From: Paracoccus aerius
Lineage (GTDB): Bacteria > Pseudomonadota > Alphaproteobacteria > Rhodobacterales > Rhodobacteraceae
NCBI RefSeq assembly: GCF_014656455.1
Contig: NZ_BNCL01000001.1
Span: 346,691 to 410,690 of the forward strand
Direction: 5' to 3'
DNA: 64,000 bases
Part shown: piece by piece, positions 34,094 through 42,579 of the stretch
How the letters are laid out: every line of letters begins with the position of its first letter
How positions within the stretch are numbered: the first letter of the stretch is position 1
Made by a program: the position numbers and the translations under genes
The notes under the pieces: generated by a model
What the model was told of the DNA's origin: nothing
Seen by the model: the letters and a program-made list of their open reading frames with translations, nothing else
Databases searched by the model: none

Positions 34094-34984
34094 TCATGCC
34101 AAGAAGCGTTGGTGGGTAAGGTTGACGAAGTTGCGGACAGTCTCCAGGCTTTCCTCTTCTTTCCGTTGCAAGTCCTTCAGAAGTAGATGACGGGTGGTGC
34201 GGGCGTGTTCCAGTTCAGTGGGATGGGTTCCGTAGGCAATTCCAAACCTTCCGTTTGGATGTTGGCCCGCCCACTCCTCTCGGGAACTGAACATGCCTGG
34301 TATGACTATGCTAGTGCAGCCGCAGATTGCGGCAAACTGGGAATACATCGTTGCTTCGTCGTAGGAATAGAAGGTATCGCAGCGATTGAAGATTTCGTTG
34401 ATCTCGGCATGCGATAGGCTGTCAATCTGGATTGCATTAGGGGCTTCGGTCTCAGGAATGCGTGGTTTGTTTTTTCCCTTTCGTACCATGTAGCAGACGC
34501 CCTTGCGGTCGGGACGGTTCTCGTTTTGGTAAGCCGGATTAATTTTCCACAAGTAGAGATCTGGTGCACCGCCGGTTATGTCCAGCACATCTGACATGCC
34601 TCCAGCGCGGAAGAACATTTCCTCAGGGCCAAAGCTAAAGGGATGCAAGAGATTAGGTTTGTAAAGAAGCCATCGCACGACATTCCGCGCCTTTAGCGGA
34701 TTACCCCGCACAAGTTCGGGATAGATTACGATTGAGTCCGCGGAAAGATCGCGTCGATGCGCAATGGGTGTGTCTAGCAGGGGGTTGGTGAGCATCGGCG
34801 TCGGGCGCAGCCAGTTGCGCAGGCGTTGACGGTAACTCTGCTTGTAGATCGGCGCTCCCTTCCACAGGAAAGCGCGCTCCCCCATCCGATTAAGCTCATG
34901 CACGAGATTGTGCATGAAGATGATGCCGCCGATGTTCTCGTCCCAAGAAAACGTGTAGACAATGTAGTTCCGTTTATTGGCCAA
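34094..34984 (-). CDS. Putative glycosyltransferase (WavQ-like)
   Basis: A 296-residue cytosolic protein beginning MANKRNYIVYTFSWDENIGGIIFMHNLVHEL, a nucleotide-binding-like first strand with GG loop. It has a later DALSHAEINEIF-type helix (DSLSHAEINEIFNRC) and the donor-site-like FYSYDEATMYSQFAAICGCTSIVIPG. This last pattern is typical of a small glycosyltransferase family of LPS-core and capsule clusters. Specificity unknown. Its start overlaps the acetyltransferase gene by 11 bases, and that gene in turn follows the aminotransferase, so the three form one operon. Confidence 0.6.
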   Translation of the reverse strand: MANKRNYIVYTFSWDENIGGIIFMHNLVHELNRMGERAFLWKGAPIYKQSYRQRLRNWLRPTPMLTNPLLDTPIAHRRDLSADSIVIYPELVRGNPLKARNVVRWLLYKPNLLHPFSFGPEEMFFRAGGMSDVLDITGGAPDLYLWKINPAYQNENRPDRKGVCYMVRKGKNKPRIPETEAPNAIQIDSLSHAEINEIFNRCDTFYSYDEATMYSQFAAICGCTSIVIPGMFSSREEWAGQHPNGRFGIAYGTHPTELEHARTTRHLLLKDLQRKEEESLETVRNFVNLTHQRFLA

Positions 34985-35546
34985 GTCGATTTTCCTTGGC
35001 TAGATATTCACGTTCCAGTTCTAGCAAATTGCGTTTGCGGTCATGGAGTCTTCGAGCCGGGTTGCCGACATAGATTGACCATGCATCTGTCGATTGCAAG
35101 ACAAGCGACATGGCACCTATGGCAGTTCCTTCCGCCAAGGTTACGCCGGGACAAATTATGCTTCCTGCTCCCACAATAGCATGGCGACCGATTTCGACTT
35201 TGGCGAACTGCTCCGACTTCCACTGCGCAGGAACTGTCGGATTGGTCATGGTCTGCCCGCTATAATCATCAGACTGTGAGAATGCCTTTACGCCGTAGGC
35301 AAACCCTGAAAAATCTCCGAAAACTATTCCTGGTTTTCCGCCAGCGACTAAGCAACCTGGAGCCAGGTGAACATTTCTTCCTAGTTCCACATTCCCCGAA
35401 ACTACACAGAAATCGTCAATACGGCTATTGTCCCGAATCCGTATCTGGTTGGCCCCATAGATAACGGCCTTGTCGCTGATCTTCACGTTCAGTCCGAGCT
35501 CTGCAAAGTCCATTGCGCGTAGTGCGTCTTCCGAAAGATAAGCCAT
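34974..35546 (-). CDS. Left-handed beta-helix sugar acetyltransferase
   Basis: A 190-residue protein of hexapeptide-repeat type: VKISDKAVIYGANQIRIRDNSRIDDFCVVSG, VHLAPGCLVAGGKPGIVFGDFSGFAYGVKAFSQSDDYSG (active-site loop) and IVGAGSIICPGVTLAEGTAIGAMSLVLQS. The tail YVGNPARRLHDRKRNLLELEREYL is the usual C-terminal cap. Such enzymes transfer acetyl groups to sugar hydroxyl or amino groups. Nine bases after the WecE-like aminotransferase, it is a good candidate to N-acetylate the 4-amino-sugar that enzyme makes. This pairing is inference from position. Confidence 0.82.
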   Translation of the reverse strand: MAYLSEDALRAMDFAELGLNVKISDKAVIYGANQIRIRDNSRIDDFCVVSGNVELGRNVHLAPGCLVAGGKPGIVFGDFSGFAYGVKAFSQSDDYSGQTMTNPTVPAQWKSEQFAKVEIGRHAIVGAGSIICPGVTLAEGTAIGAMSLVLQSTDAWSIYVGNPARRLHDRKRNLLELEREYLAKENRLGQ

Positions 35547-35555
35547 TGTCAGACC

Positions 35556-36698
35556 TCAAACATTCTCGATTAGCCAGCTTCGTGTGACGTCGATTACGTG
35601 TTCGATCTCATTGCCCAATGTGAAGTACATGGGGAGGCGGATCAGGCGGGAATACGTGTCGTTGGTTACCGGGAGGTCGCCTTTGGCGCGTCCAAACCGG
35701 CGGCCACCTGGCGCACTGTGCAGCGGAACGTAATGGAACGGGGCATTGATCCCGGCTTTGTGTAGATGCCCGATCAGCGCATCGCGATCGTCGATATCCC
35801 GCATCAGGAGGTAAAACATGTGACCATTGCCGGTCACATCATCCGAGTGCCATGGCAGTGAAACCCGCTCGCGCTGTTCTAGATCGGTGAAAGCGCTGTA
35901 GTAGCGGTCGAAGAGGGCAAGGCGTGCCTTGCGGATCACCTCCTCCTGTTCGAGTTGTCCAAAAAGGAAGGCTGCGACCAATTCGCCGGGAAGAAACGAT
36001 GAGCCGATATCGACCCAAGTATACTTGTCCACTTGGCCTCTCAAGAAGCGCGACCTATTTGTACCTTTCTCTCTTATAATCTCGGCTCGTTCAACGAGGT
36101 CCCGCCGGTTCAGCGTGATGGCACCGCCTTCACCGCTAATGATGTTCTTGGTCTCGTGAAAGCTAAAGGCAGCAATGTCTCCCAGGCTGCCGGCCGGCCG
36201 TCCCTTGTAGGTAGAGCCGAGGGCCTGGGCCGCGTCCTCGATTACCATTAGGCCGTGGGTCTGTGCGATCTGGTTCAAGCGGTCCATTTCTGCAGGGAAG
36301 CCGGCATAATGGACCGCGAAGATTGCACGGGTCTGCGGCGTGAGTGCTGCTTCGATTTGGTCTGGATCGATATTTAGAGTCCGTGGATCAATATCCACGA
36401 ACACTGGTGTGGCGCCACGCAATGCAACGGCATTTGCTGTTGATACAAAGGTGAATGAGGGCATGATGACCTCATCTCCCGGTTTGAGATCACACAGAAT
36501 GGCCGCCATCTCTAGTGCGGCAGTACAAGAGTGAGTTAGCAGCGCGGCTGATGAACCAGCGACTTCAGCGATGCGTTCATTACAGCGTTTGGTGAAGTAC
36601 CCGTCTCCTGACAGTTGTCCCCGTTTGAGAGCTTCTTCAAGAAACGAGAACTCACCTCCAACTACCGAAGGCTTATTAAAAGGAATACGCTTCATCAT
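35556..36698 (-). CDS. wecE: dTDP-4-amino-4,6-dideoxygalactose transaminase (WecE-like)
   Basis: A 380-residue PLP-dependent DegT/DnrJ aminotransferase. Blocks match WecE closely: RIPFNKPSVVGGEFSFLEEALKRGQLSGDG, LTHSCTAALEMAA, GDEVIMPSFTFVSTANAV, FAVHYAGFPAEMD, EDAAQALGS, SFHETKN (Lys for Schiff base) and EKGTNRSRFLRGQVDKYTWVDIGSS. WecE converts dTDP-4-keto-6-deoxyglucose to dTDP-4-amino-4,6-dideoxygalactose, using glutamate. The dTDP-glucose genes rmlA and rmlB are not in the window. ATG 36698 or 36695; an upstream GTG (36710) is less likely. First gene of a three-gene minus-strand operon. Confidence 0.88.
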   Translation of the reverse strand: MMKRIPFNKPSVVGGEFSFLEEALKRGQLSGDGYFTKRCNERIAEVAGSSAALLTHSCTAALEMAAILCDLKPGDEVIMPSFTFVSTANAVALRGATPVFVDIDPRTLNIDPDQIEAALTPQTRAIFAVHYAGFPAEMDRLNQIAQTHGLMVIEDAAQALGSTYKGRPAGSLGDIAAFSFHETKNIISGEGGAITLNRRDLVERAEIIREKGTNRSRFLRGQVDKYTWVDIGSSFLPGELVAAFLFGQLEQEEVIRKARLALFDRYYSAFTDLEQRERVSLPWHSDDVTGNGHMFYLLMRDIDDRDALIGHLHKAGINAPFHYVPLHSAPGGRRFGRAKGDLPVTNDTYSRLIRLPMYFTLGNEIEHVIDVTRSWLIENV

Positions 36699-37079
36699 AC
36701 TAAATTCCACTTACCTTCCAGGCAGCTTGAGCACTTAAAATCCATACAGCGGTTCGGCAAGCGAGTAGATGTACTGCCGTTTGGCAGGTCGTCGCGGCAC
36801 TCCGCACTGAGGCTTACACAGTATCCGTTCTTGGCTGCAGAATACCAGCCGCTAACTGATGTAGCATGAAAAGCTTGTGTGGCCGGATCTAACACTACGC
36901 ACATATTGTGCTAAACATATCAACTTATTATACCAATCTTTGCAAGCTTGTATTTTGAAGCGCGTGCAGAACAACCACCTTCAGGTCTTAGCTCGTCTAG
37001 ACTAGCGGTAGGTCGTTGAGTGTGCAGGCTGACCTGTGATCTGCCTTCGTTTCTGGACCGCTGGACGCGGGGATGCCCG
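36699..37079. other. Gene-free stretch upstream of the wecE operon
   Basis: About 380 bases. The part next to wecE is AT-richer and should hold the operon promoter, but no clear -35/-10 pair stands out. Short frames on both strands show no family resemblance. Confidence 0.45.
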
Positions 37080-37400
37080 CGAGTTCAGATAAATGCTCAG
37101 CAACTTCTGCGGCCAAGCTGGCGCTCAAGTTCATGGATGCGGTTTTCCATCTCCCCGACCACGCATTTGCTGGTCACATCGTCGTCCTCATTCACCGCGA
37201 CGCTTTCTCCTTCAAGCATCAGACGCCGTCAACAATATAACAGGTTCGGCGCTACGCCATTGCGGCGCGCCATGACCGAGATGCTTCGCTTGGCCATCCA
37301 GTGTCTCCTCGACGATCCGCAGCTTCTCGGCGGCGGTCCAGCGGCGCCGGCGGCCATCATCGGTGATGATTTCGATCTCTGAAATCAGCACGTGCTTAGG
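37080..37400 (-). pseudogene. Transposase orfA relic (IS2/IS66-like helix-turn-helix)
   Basis: On the minus strand: SEIEIITDDGRRRRWTAAEKLRIVEETLDGQ, then in a shifted frame ISVMARRNGVAPNLLYC, a stop, and RRLMLEGESVAVNEDDDVTSKCVVGEMENRIHELERQLGR. This is the OrfA helix-turn-helix plus leucine-zipper protein seen in several IS3/IS66-type elements. Frameshift and stop codons make it dead. No matching orfB was found beside it. Bases 37401-37638 hold nothing recognisable. Confidence 0.75.
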
Positions 37401-37638
37401 CATATGCATAAGCCTCCATGGTTATGCCTGGTGTCTGGTCGAAATGGGGGCCAGTTCATGAAGTAGTCCGCACTGTCGTATCCGGTGCTTGGTTCTTCCA
37501 CGGTTCGGCCAAAGGTCTGGCTCGCTGAGGCGGCCTTCAGGACAGCCTTGATCCACAGACTGCCACCGTAACGCAGATTTTGAGGCCGCCGCTTTTCTTT
37601 CTGTAGCACAGTGGCAGGCTGGTCCCCAAGGGCTGAGG

Positions 37639-38730
37639 TCAGATTTGATTTAGGATCGCGCGCTGTTGGCCAGGATACCATCTATCCAGCTCTTCGACGG
37701 GAGTTTTCCAGACCTTGTGCCAGTTGCGCATGGCGGTCAGCACGCCACGTGCCTGCGGAAAATCCCAGCGGCGCGACAGGCCATCCTTGATTGCTTCACC
37801 GAGAAGGCGACGCCACAGCATACGGCGATAGGTTCCTAGCCATACGCCGGGCCGGTTCGTGTTGCGTTTGATGAAAACCAGCATGTTCAGCAGCTGGAAG
37901 GTCGTAGCAGTCCGTCGTTTCACACGCCCGCCTGCTACCTCGAAGTGGTGCAGCAAGGCATCGTTGGCGCGCAGCAGGATGCCGTGCCGGCCATAGCGAT
38001 AGGAGGCATCCAAATCCTCCAATGCCGCATAATAGCGCAGCGACCGATCCAGGGGCTCGGCTAGGGCGACAGCGCGCCGTACGCTGAGACCGTGGCCCGC
38101 CATGAAGGTCATCGGAGTGACATCCAGATGCGCGAAATTCGAAGGAACCGACAAGACCCGCTCACCCTCGTATTTTAGAAACAGCGCGTGCATGTCCTGG
38201 AACAGGATCCGGCTGCTGATCCAGCGGCCCAGGCGGTATCGCATCACTCGGTCGCGCATCCCCGTGATCTTTTCCCGGCTGTCGGCCTTGCGCGCCAGTC
38301 CCGTCGCGGCCTGGGCATCGGGCATGACGGAGACGTTCACGCCATTGACCGCTGCGAGCACGCCTTGAGAATCGGCCGCATAGACCGCTAGGATCCGTTC
38401 AACGTAATCAGGATAAAGGAAGCTGTCGTCGTCAATCATCACGACGATATCGCCGATGGCCTCTTCGACTCCCTGGTTGCGCTGCGTGGCCGAGGACGGC
38501 GTGTTGGCCTGAAGGTAATCCAGCCGGATGGCGGGGTGATCTGCCGCCAGCTTCTGCACCGCCTGCCGCGTCATTTCCCAATCTTCTGACGAATCGACGA
38601 TCACCACCTGGACTGGGGGTTCGGTCTGGCGCAGGGCTAGGGGCAGAGCCCGCAGCAGCACGTCGCGGCGGTTATAGGTGGGGATCACAAGGGACCAGGT
38701 CAACATGGGTGCACTCTTGATACGGGACAT
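37639..38730 (-). CDS. GT2 glycosyltransferase
   Basis: A 363-residue family 2 enzyme: LTWSLVIPTYNRRDVLLRALPLAL, VVIVDSSED, ATQRNQGVEEAIGDIVVMIDDDSFLYPDYVERIL (DxD) and FMAGHGLSVRRAVALAEPLDRSLRYYAALEDLDASYRYGRHG (ED acceptor motif). The C-terminal part is basic with one weakly hydrophobic segment (TTFQLLNMLVFI). No signal peptide. It is transcribed away from the three GT4 genes, whose first start is 137 bases off, so they share a divergent promoter region. Acceptor and donor unknown; EPS side- or main-chain assembly is likely. Confidence 0.82.
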   Translation of the reverse strand: MSRIKSAPMLTWSLVIPTYNRRDVLLRALPLALRQTEPPVQVVIVDSSEDWEMTRQAVQKLAADHPAIRLDYLQANTPSSATQRNQGVEEAIGDIVVMIDDDSFLYPDYVERILAVYAADSQGVLAAVNGVNVSVMPDAQAATGLARKADSREKITGMRDRVMRYRLGRWISSRILFQDMHALFLKYEGERVLSVPSNFAHLDVTPMTFMAGHGLSVRRAVALAEPLDRSLRYYAALEDLDASYRYGRHGILLRANDALLHHFEVAGGRVKRRTATTFQLLNMLVFIKRNTNRPGVWLGTYRRMLWRRLLGEAIKDGLSRRWDFPQARGVLTAMRNWHKVWKTPVEELDRWYPGQQRAILNQI

Positions 38731-38867
38731 GTTGCGAATGATGAGCTACAAGACCATCTTTCACCAGCGGATACGGCCCTTAGGAAATTCCTTTGCCTGG
38801 CGGCCATAGCCTTGCCGCGTATTTTCCGCTTAGATGCCGCTGAACAAATTTCAAGAGTTCACTAATA

Positions 38868-40082
38868 ATGCCTTCCTCCCGCATTGCCTATCTGGCCGGT
38901 GAATATCCCGCTGTCTCGCATACCTTCATCCTGCGAGAGGTGGCGGCGCTTCGGGCGCAAGGGCTTGACGTTTTCACATGTTCTGTCCGCTGTACTGGGC
39001 CTGCCCATCATCGCGGCCCGGCCGAACGAGCCGAGGCGCATGCGACCTTCAACGTTCTGGAAGCAGCGAAGAACCCGCGCCGCCTGATCGGCGCCCAGTG
39101 CGCGGCGCTGAAGAAGCCCGGCCTTTATTGGAAAAGCTTGCGTAAAGCTTGGGCAATGCGAGGGCCAGGATTGCGAGCAACGATCTATCAACTGTTCTAT
39201 TTCCTGGAGGCCACGGTGCTGGCGCAGCACCTGAAGGCGCAAGGCGCAACCCATCTGCATAATCATTTTGCTCAGGCTAGTAGCAATGTGGCACTTCTGG
39301 CCGCGCGGCTGGCGGGCATTCCTTTCAGCTTCACCTTACACGGGCCCGCCGACTTCACCGATCCCAGGCTGTGGCGGCTGGATGCCAAGATCGCCGATGC
39401 GGTCTTCGTGTCCTGCATCTCTCATTTCTGCCGGTCCCAGGCGATGCTGGCCAGCCCGGCCGAGCATTGGTCCAGGCTGCACATCGTCCATTGCGGGGTC
39501 GAGCCCGCGCGTTATGACGCGCCCCCGGCCACGGGCAAGGGTCTTCTTTTCGTGGGGCGCCTAGCTGCGGCCAAGGGGGTGCCGGTGCTGATCGAGGCAA
39601 TGCCGCAGATCCTGGCCGCCCATCCCGACGCGCATCTGACCCTGATCGGCGACGGGCCAGACCGGGAAAGGCTGCAGGATCAGGTGCAACGGCTAGGCCT
39701 GTCCGGCGCGGTGCGCTTTGCCGGCTATCAAAGCCAGGACGAGGTGGCCCTGGCCTTGGCCCGTTCGGCGGCCTTCGTGCTGCCGTCCTTTGCCGAAGGG
39801 GTTCCGGTTGTGCTGATGGAGGCGATGGCCGCCCGCCGCCCGGTGGTAGCGACCCGTGTTGCAGGCATTCCCGAACTGGTCGAGGACGGCATATCGGGAC
39901 GAGTTGTGGCGCCGGGCGACGGCGCCGCCCTGGCCGCAGCGGTCTGCGACATCCTCTCGGCCCCGGACAAGGCCGTCCGGATGGGCGAGGCCGGGCGCAG
40001 GACGGTCGAGGCCGAGTTCAATATCGCGTGCGAGGCCAAGAAGCTTGCCGCGCTGTTTCAGGGTGAAGGAAACAAGGCATGA
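38868..40082 (+). CDS. GT4 glycosyltransferase (WcaL/AmsK-like)
   Basis: A 404-residue GT-B enzyme. It opens IAYLAGEYPAVSHTFILREVAALRAQGLDV, the start typical of colanic-acid WcaL and related enzymes, with THLHNHFAQASSNVALLAARL in the acceptor domain. The C-terminal donor domain has GLLFVGRLAAAKGVPVLIEAMP, LTLIGDGPDRERL and the EX7E motif region PSFAEGVPVVLMEAMAARRPVVATRVAGIPELV. First of three GT4 genes in a row; it overlaps the next by four bases (ATGA), so the three are co-translated. Confidence 0.88.
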   Translation: MPSSRIAYLAGEYPAVSHTFILREVAALRAQGLDVFTCSVRCTGPAHHRGPAERAEAHATFNVLEAAKNPRRLIGAQCAALKKPGLYWKSLRKAWAMRGPGLRATIYQLFYFLEATVLAQHLKAQGATHLHNHFAQASSNVALLAARLAGIPFSFTLHGPADFTDPRLWRLDAKIADAVFVSCISHFCRSQAMLASPAEHWSRLHIVHCGVEPARYDAPPATGKGLLFVGRLAAAKGVPVLIEAMPQILAAHPDAHLTLIGDGPDRERLQDQVQRLGLSGAVRFAGYQSQDEVALALARSAAFVLPSFAEGVPVVLMEAMAARRPVVATRVAGIPELVEDGISGRVVAPGDGAALAAAVCDILSAPDKAVRMGEAGRRTVEAEFNIACEAKKLAALFQGEGNKA

Positions 40083-41284
40083 CTCTTCCCGGCCGGATCG
40101 CCGTCCTGATCCCCGAATTCCCGGGACAGACCCATTCCTTTTTCTGGCGCGAGATCGAGGCCCTGCAGGCGGGTCAAGGCATCGGCGCGCAGATCATCTC
40201 GACCCGGCTGGCCCCCAAGCCGGTCTGGCACGATTGGGTCGAACAGGCCAGCGCGATCCAGCTTTACCCGCTGCCCAAGGCGGAACTGGCGCGGCTCATG
40301 GTGGATCTGCCCGCGGCCTTGCCGCGATTGGCGTCGGATCCCGATATCCGCCGGATCCTGCGCCAGCCGAAGGCCTGGGCCTTCGTGCTGATGGCGCTGC
40401 GCCTGGCCCGGATCTGCCGGACACGGGGGCTGACCCATCTGCATGTCCATTCCTGCGCCAATTTTGCCCTGATCGCCGCCTTGTGCCACCAGATCAGTGG
40501 CTTAACCTACAGCCTGGTCCTCCACGGACCGCTGGCCGATTACGGCCCAGAGCAGCCCTTCAAGTGGAAGAATGCCGCCTTTGTCTTCGTGATTACCGAA
40601 ACCCTGCGCGCGCAGGTGGCCGAGGTCATGCCCGATATGATGGACAAGGTGCAGGTCGTACCGATGGGGGTGAACACCGATCATTTCAGCCCCCCCAAGG
40701 TGCCGCGCCAGGACAGCCCCGTACCCTTTACCTGGTTCTGCTGCGCGCGACTGAACAGGGTCAAGGGCCACGAAACCCTGATCGAGGCGGCAGGTCTTCT
40801 GCGCGCCCGGCATCCCGATCTGCCCTTCCGCGTCCGCATCGCTGGCGAGGACGAGCAAGGCGGCACCGGCTATCATCGCGACCTGGACGCTGTCCTTTCG
40901 GCAGCCGGGCTTGGCGACATCGTTGCGCTTCTGGGATCTGTCACGCAGGCCGATGTGCGCGATGAACTGCAAGCGGCGGACGGCTTTGTCCTGGCCAGCC
41001 GCCATGAACCTTTGGGCGTGGCCTATATGGAGGCGATGGCCTGCGAACTGCCGGTGATCGGGACCGAGGCCGGCGGGGTCCGGGAACTGATCACCCAAGG
41101 CCAGGATGGCCTTCTAGTTCCACCCGACGATGCCCTGGCCCTGGCCCTGGCCATGTTCAGGCTGATGGAAAATCCCGACCTGCGCAGAACCGTTGGAACG
41201 GCGGCACGAAGACGGATCGTCGAAGGCTTCAGTTCGCGTCGCAGCGCCGATGCCCTTGCCGCCGCCTTGAGGGACTTGCCATGA
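40079..41284 (+). CDS. GT4 glycosyltransferase
   Basis: A 401-residue GT-B enzyme: IAVLIPEFPGQTHSFFWREIEALQ, LTHLHVHSCANFALIAALCHQISGLTYSLVLHGP, donor side WFCCARLNRVKGHETLIEAAGLL and EX7E region ASRHEPLGVAYMEAMACELPVIGTEAGGVRELI. It shares the N-terminal plan of the upstream gene, so the two may be old duplicates with different specificities. Four-base ATGA overlaps at both ends tie it to its neighbours. Confidence 0.88.
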   Translation: MTLPGRIAVLIPEFPGQTHSFFWREIEALQAGQGIGAQIISTRLAPKPVWHDWVEQASAIQLYPLPKAELARLMVDLPAALPRLASDPDIRRILRQPKAWAFVLMALRLARICRTRGLTHLHVHSCANFALIAALCHQISGLTYSLVLHGPLADYGPEQPFKWKNAAFVFVITETLRAQVAEVMPDMMDKVQVVPMGVNTDHFSPPKVPRQDSPVPFTWFCCARLNRVKGHETLIEAAGLLRARHPDLPFRVRIAGEDEQGGTGYHRDLDAVLSAAGLGDIVALLGSVTQADVRDELQAADGFVLASRHEPLGVAYMEAMACELPVIGTEAGGVRELITQGQDGLLVPPDDALALALAMFRLMENPDLRRTVGTAARRRIVEGFSSRRSADALAAALRDLP

Positions 41285-42579
41285 CTCCCTTTCGTCCTCG
41301 CGTCCTGGTCATTGCCGAGGCCGCCAATCCCGAATGGGTCTCGGTTCCCCTGGTCGGCTGGTCCCTGGCCTCGGCCCTGCGGGAGGTTGCCGATGTTCAC
41401 ATCGTGACGCAGATCCGCAACCGCGAGGGGATCCTGCGGGCCGGCCTGGTCGAAGGCCAGGACTTCACGGTGATCGACAGCGAAGCGATCGCCCGTCCCA
41501 TGTTCCGGGTGGCCGAGGTCCTGCGCATGGGCAAGGGCAAGGGCTGGACCATGACCACGGCCATAAACGCGCTGACCTATCCCTATTTCGAGCGCCTTGT
41601 CTGGAAGCGGTTCGGCGACCGGATCTGCGCGGGCGAATTTGACCTTGTCCACCGGGTGACGCCCTTGTCGCCGACCGTGGCCTCGCCCATCGCCGCCAGG
41701 ATCGCGGCTGCCAAGGTGCCCTTCGTGCTGGGGCCGCTGAACGGCGGCGTGCCTTGGCCCAAGGGCTTCGAGGCCGAACGGCGGCGCGAGCGCGAATGGT
41801 TGTCCTATGTCCGCGGCGCCTACAAGCTGAACCCGTTGCGCGGCCGCAGCCTGGCTGCATCTGCGGCCATCCTTGCCGGCTCCCGCCATACGGAAAGCGA
41901 GATCCCGGCGGCCTATTGGTCCAAGACCATCTGGTTGCCGGAAAATGCCATCGATCCCGCCCGCTTCAACATGACGGCACCGCAGGATCTGGCCGGGCCG
42001 CTTCGGGCCTGCTTCATTGGCCGGCTGGTGCCCTACAAGGGCCCCGACATGCTGATCGAGGCGATTGCGCCGCTGGCGCGGGACGGACGGCTGGTGCTGG
42101 ACATGATCGGCGACGGGCCGATGAGGGAAGGGTTGCAGGCGCAAGTCCGCAACCTAGGTATCGGGGCCGCCGTGACCTTTCACGGCAACCTTGCACACGA
42201 GGCCGTCCAGGACGTGGCCGTGCGTGCCAACCTGCTGACCTTTCCCTCGATCCGCGAGTTCGGCGGCGGCGTCGTCCTGGAAGCGATGGCGCTTGGCGTG
42301 GTGCCGATAGTGGTCGACTATGCCGGCCCGGGTGAGCTTGTGACCGAAGAAACCGGCTTCAAGATCCCGATCGGTCCGCGCGACAGGATCATCCAGGATC
42401 TGAGGACCACCCTGGAAACCGTCCTGGCCGATCCGTCGGTCCTGCCGGATCTGTCCCGGGCTGCACGCGCCCGGGCGACCGGCGATTTCACTTGGCCCGC
42501 CAAGGCCCGCCAGATCGCCAGGATCTATCGCTGGATCCTGGAAGGAAAGCCAGGCTCGCCCCCGGGGCTGCTGTCCTGA
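41281..42579 (+). CDS. GT4 glycosyltransferase
   Basis: A 432-residue GT-B enzyme: RVLVIAEAANPEWVSVPLVGWSLASAL, FDLVHRVTPLSPTVASPIA, VLGPLNGGVPWPKGF, then CFIGRLVPYKGPDMLIEAIAPL, LVLDMIGDGPMREGL and the EX7E region FGGGVVLEAMALGVVPIVVDYAGPGELV. The GPLNGGVPWP pattern is found in a subgroup of EPS GT4 enzymes. It ends directly at the stop of the convergent exosortase gene, with no spacer and no visible terminator between them. Confidence 0.88.
   Translation: MTPFRPRVLVIAEAANPEWVSVPLVGWSLASALREVADVHIVTQIRNREGILRAGLVEGQDFTVIDSEAIARPMFRVAEVLRMGKGKGWTMTTAINALTYPYFERLVWKRFGDRICAGEFDLVHRVTPLSPTVASPIAARIAAAKVPFVLGPLNGGVPWPKGFEAERRREREWLSYVRGAYKLNPLRGRSLAASAAILAGSRHTESEIPAAYWSKTIWLPENAIDPARFNMTAPQDLAGPLRACFIGRLVPYKGPDMLIEAIAPLARDGRLVLDMIGDGPMREGLQAQVRNLGIGAAVTFHGNLAHEAVQDVAVRANLLTFPSIREFGGGVVLEAMALGVVPIVVDYAGPGELVTEETGFKIPIGPRDRIIQDLRTTLETVLADPSVLPDLSRAARARATGDFTWPAKARQIARIYRWILEGKPGSPPGLLS

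Noticed and set aside
41023..42144. 373-residue minus-strand frame over two GT4 genes
   Set aside because: Crosses two real genes on the other strand and has no recognisable motif.
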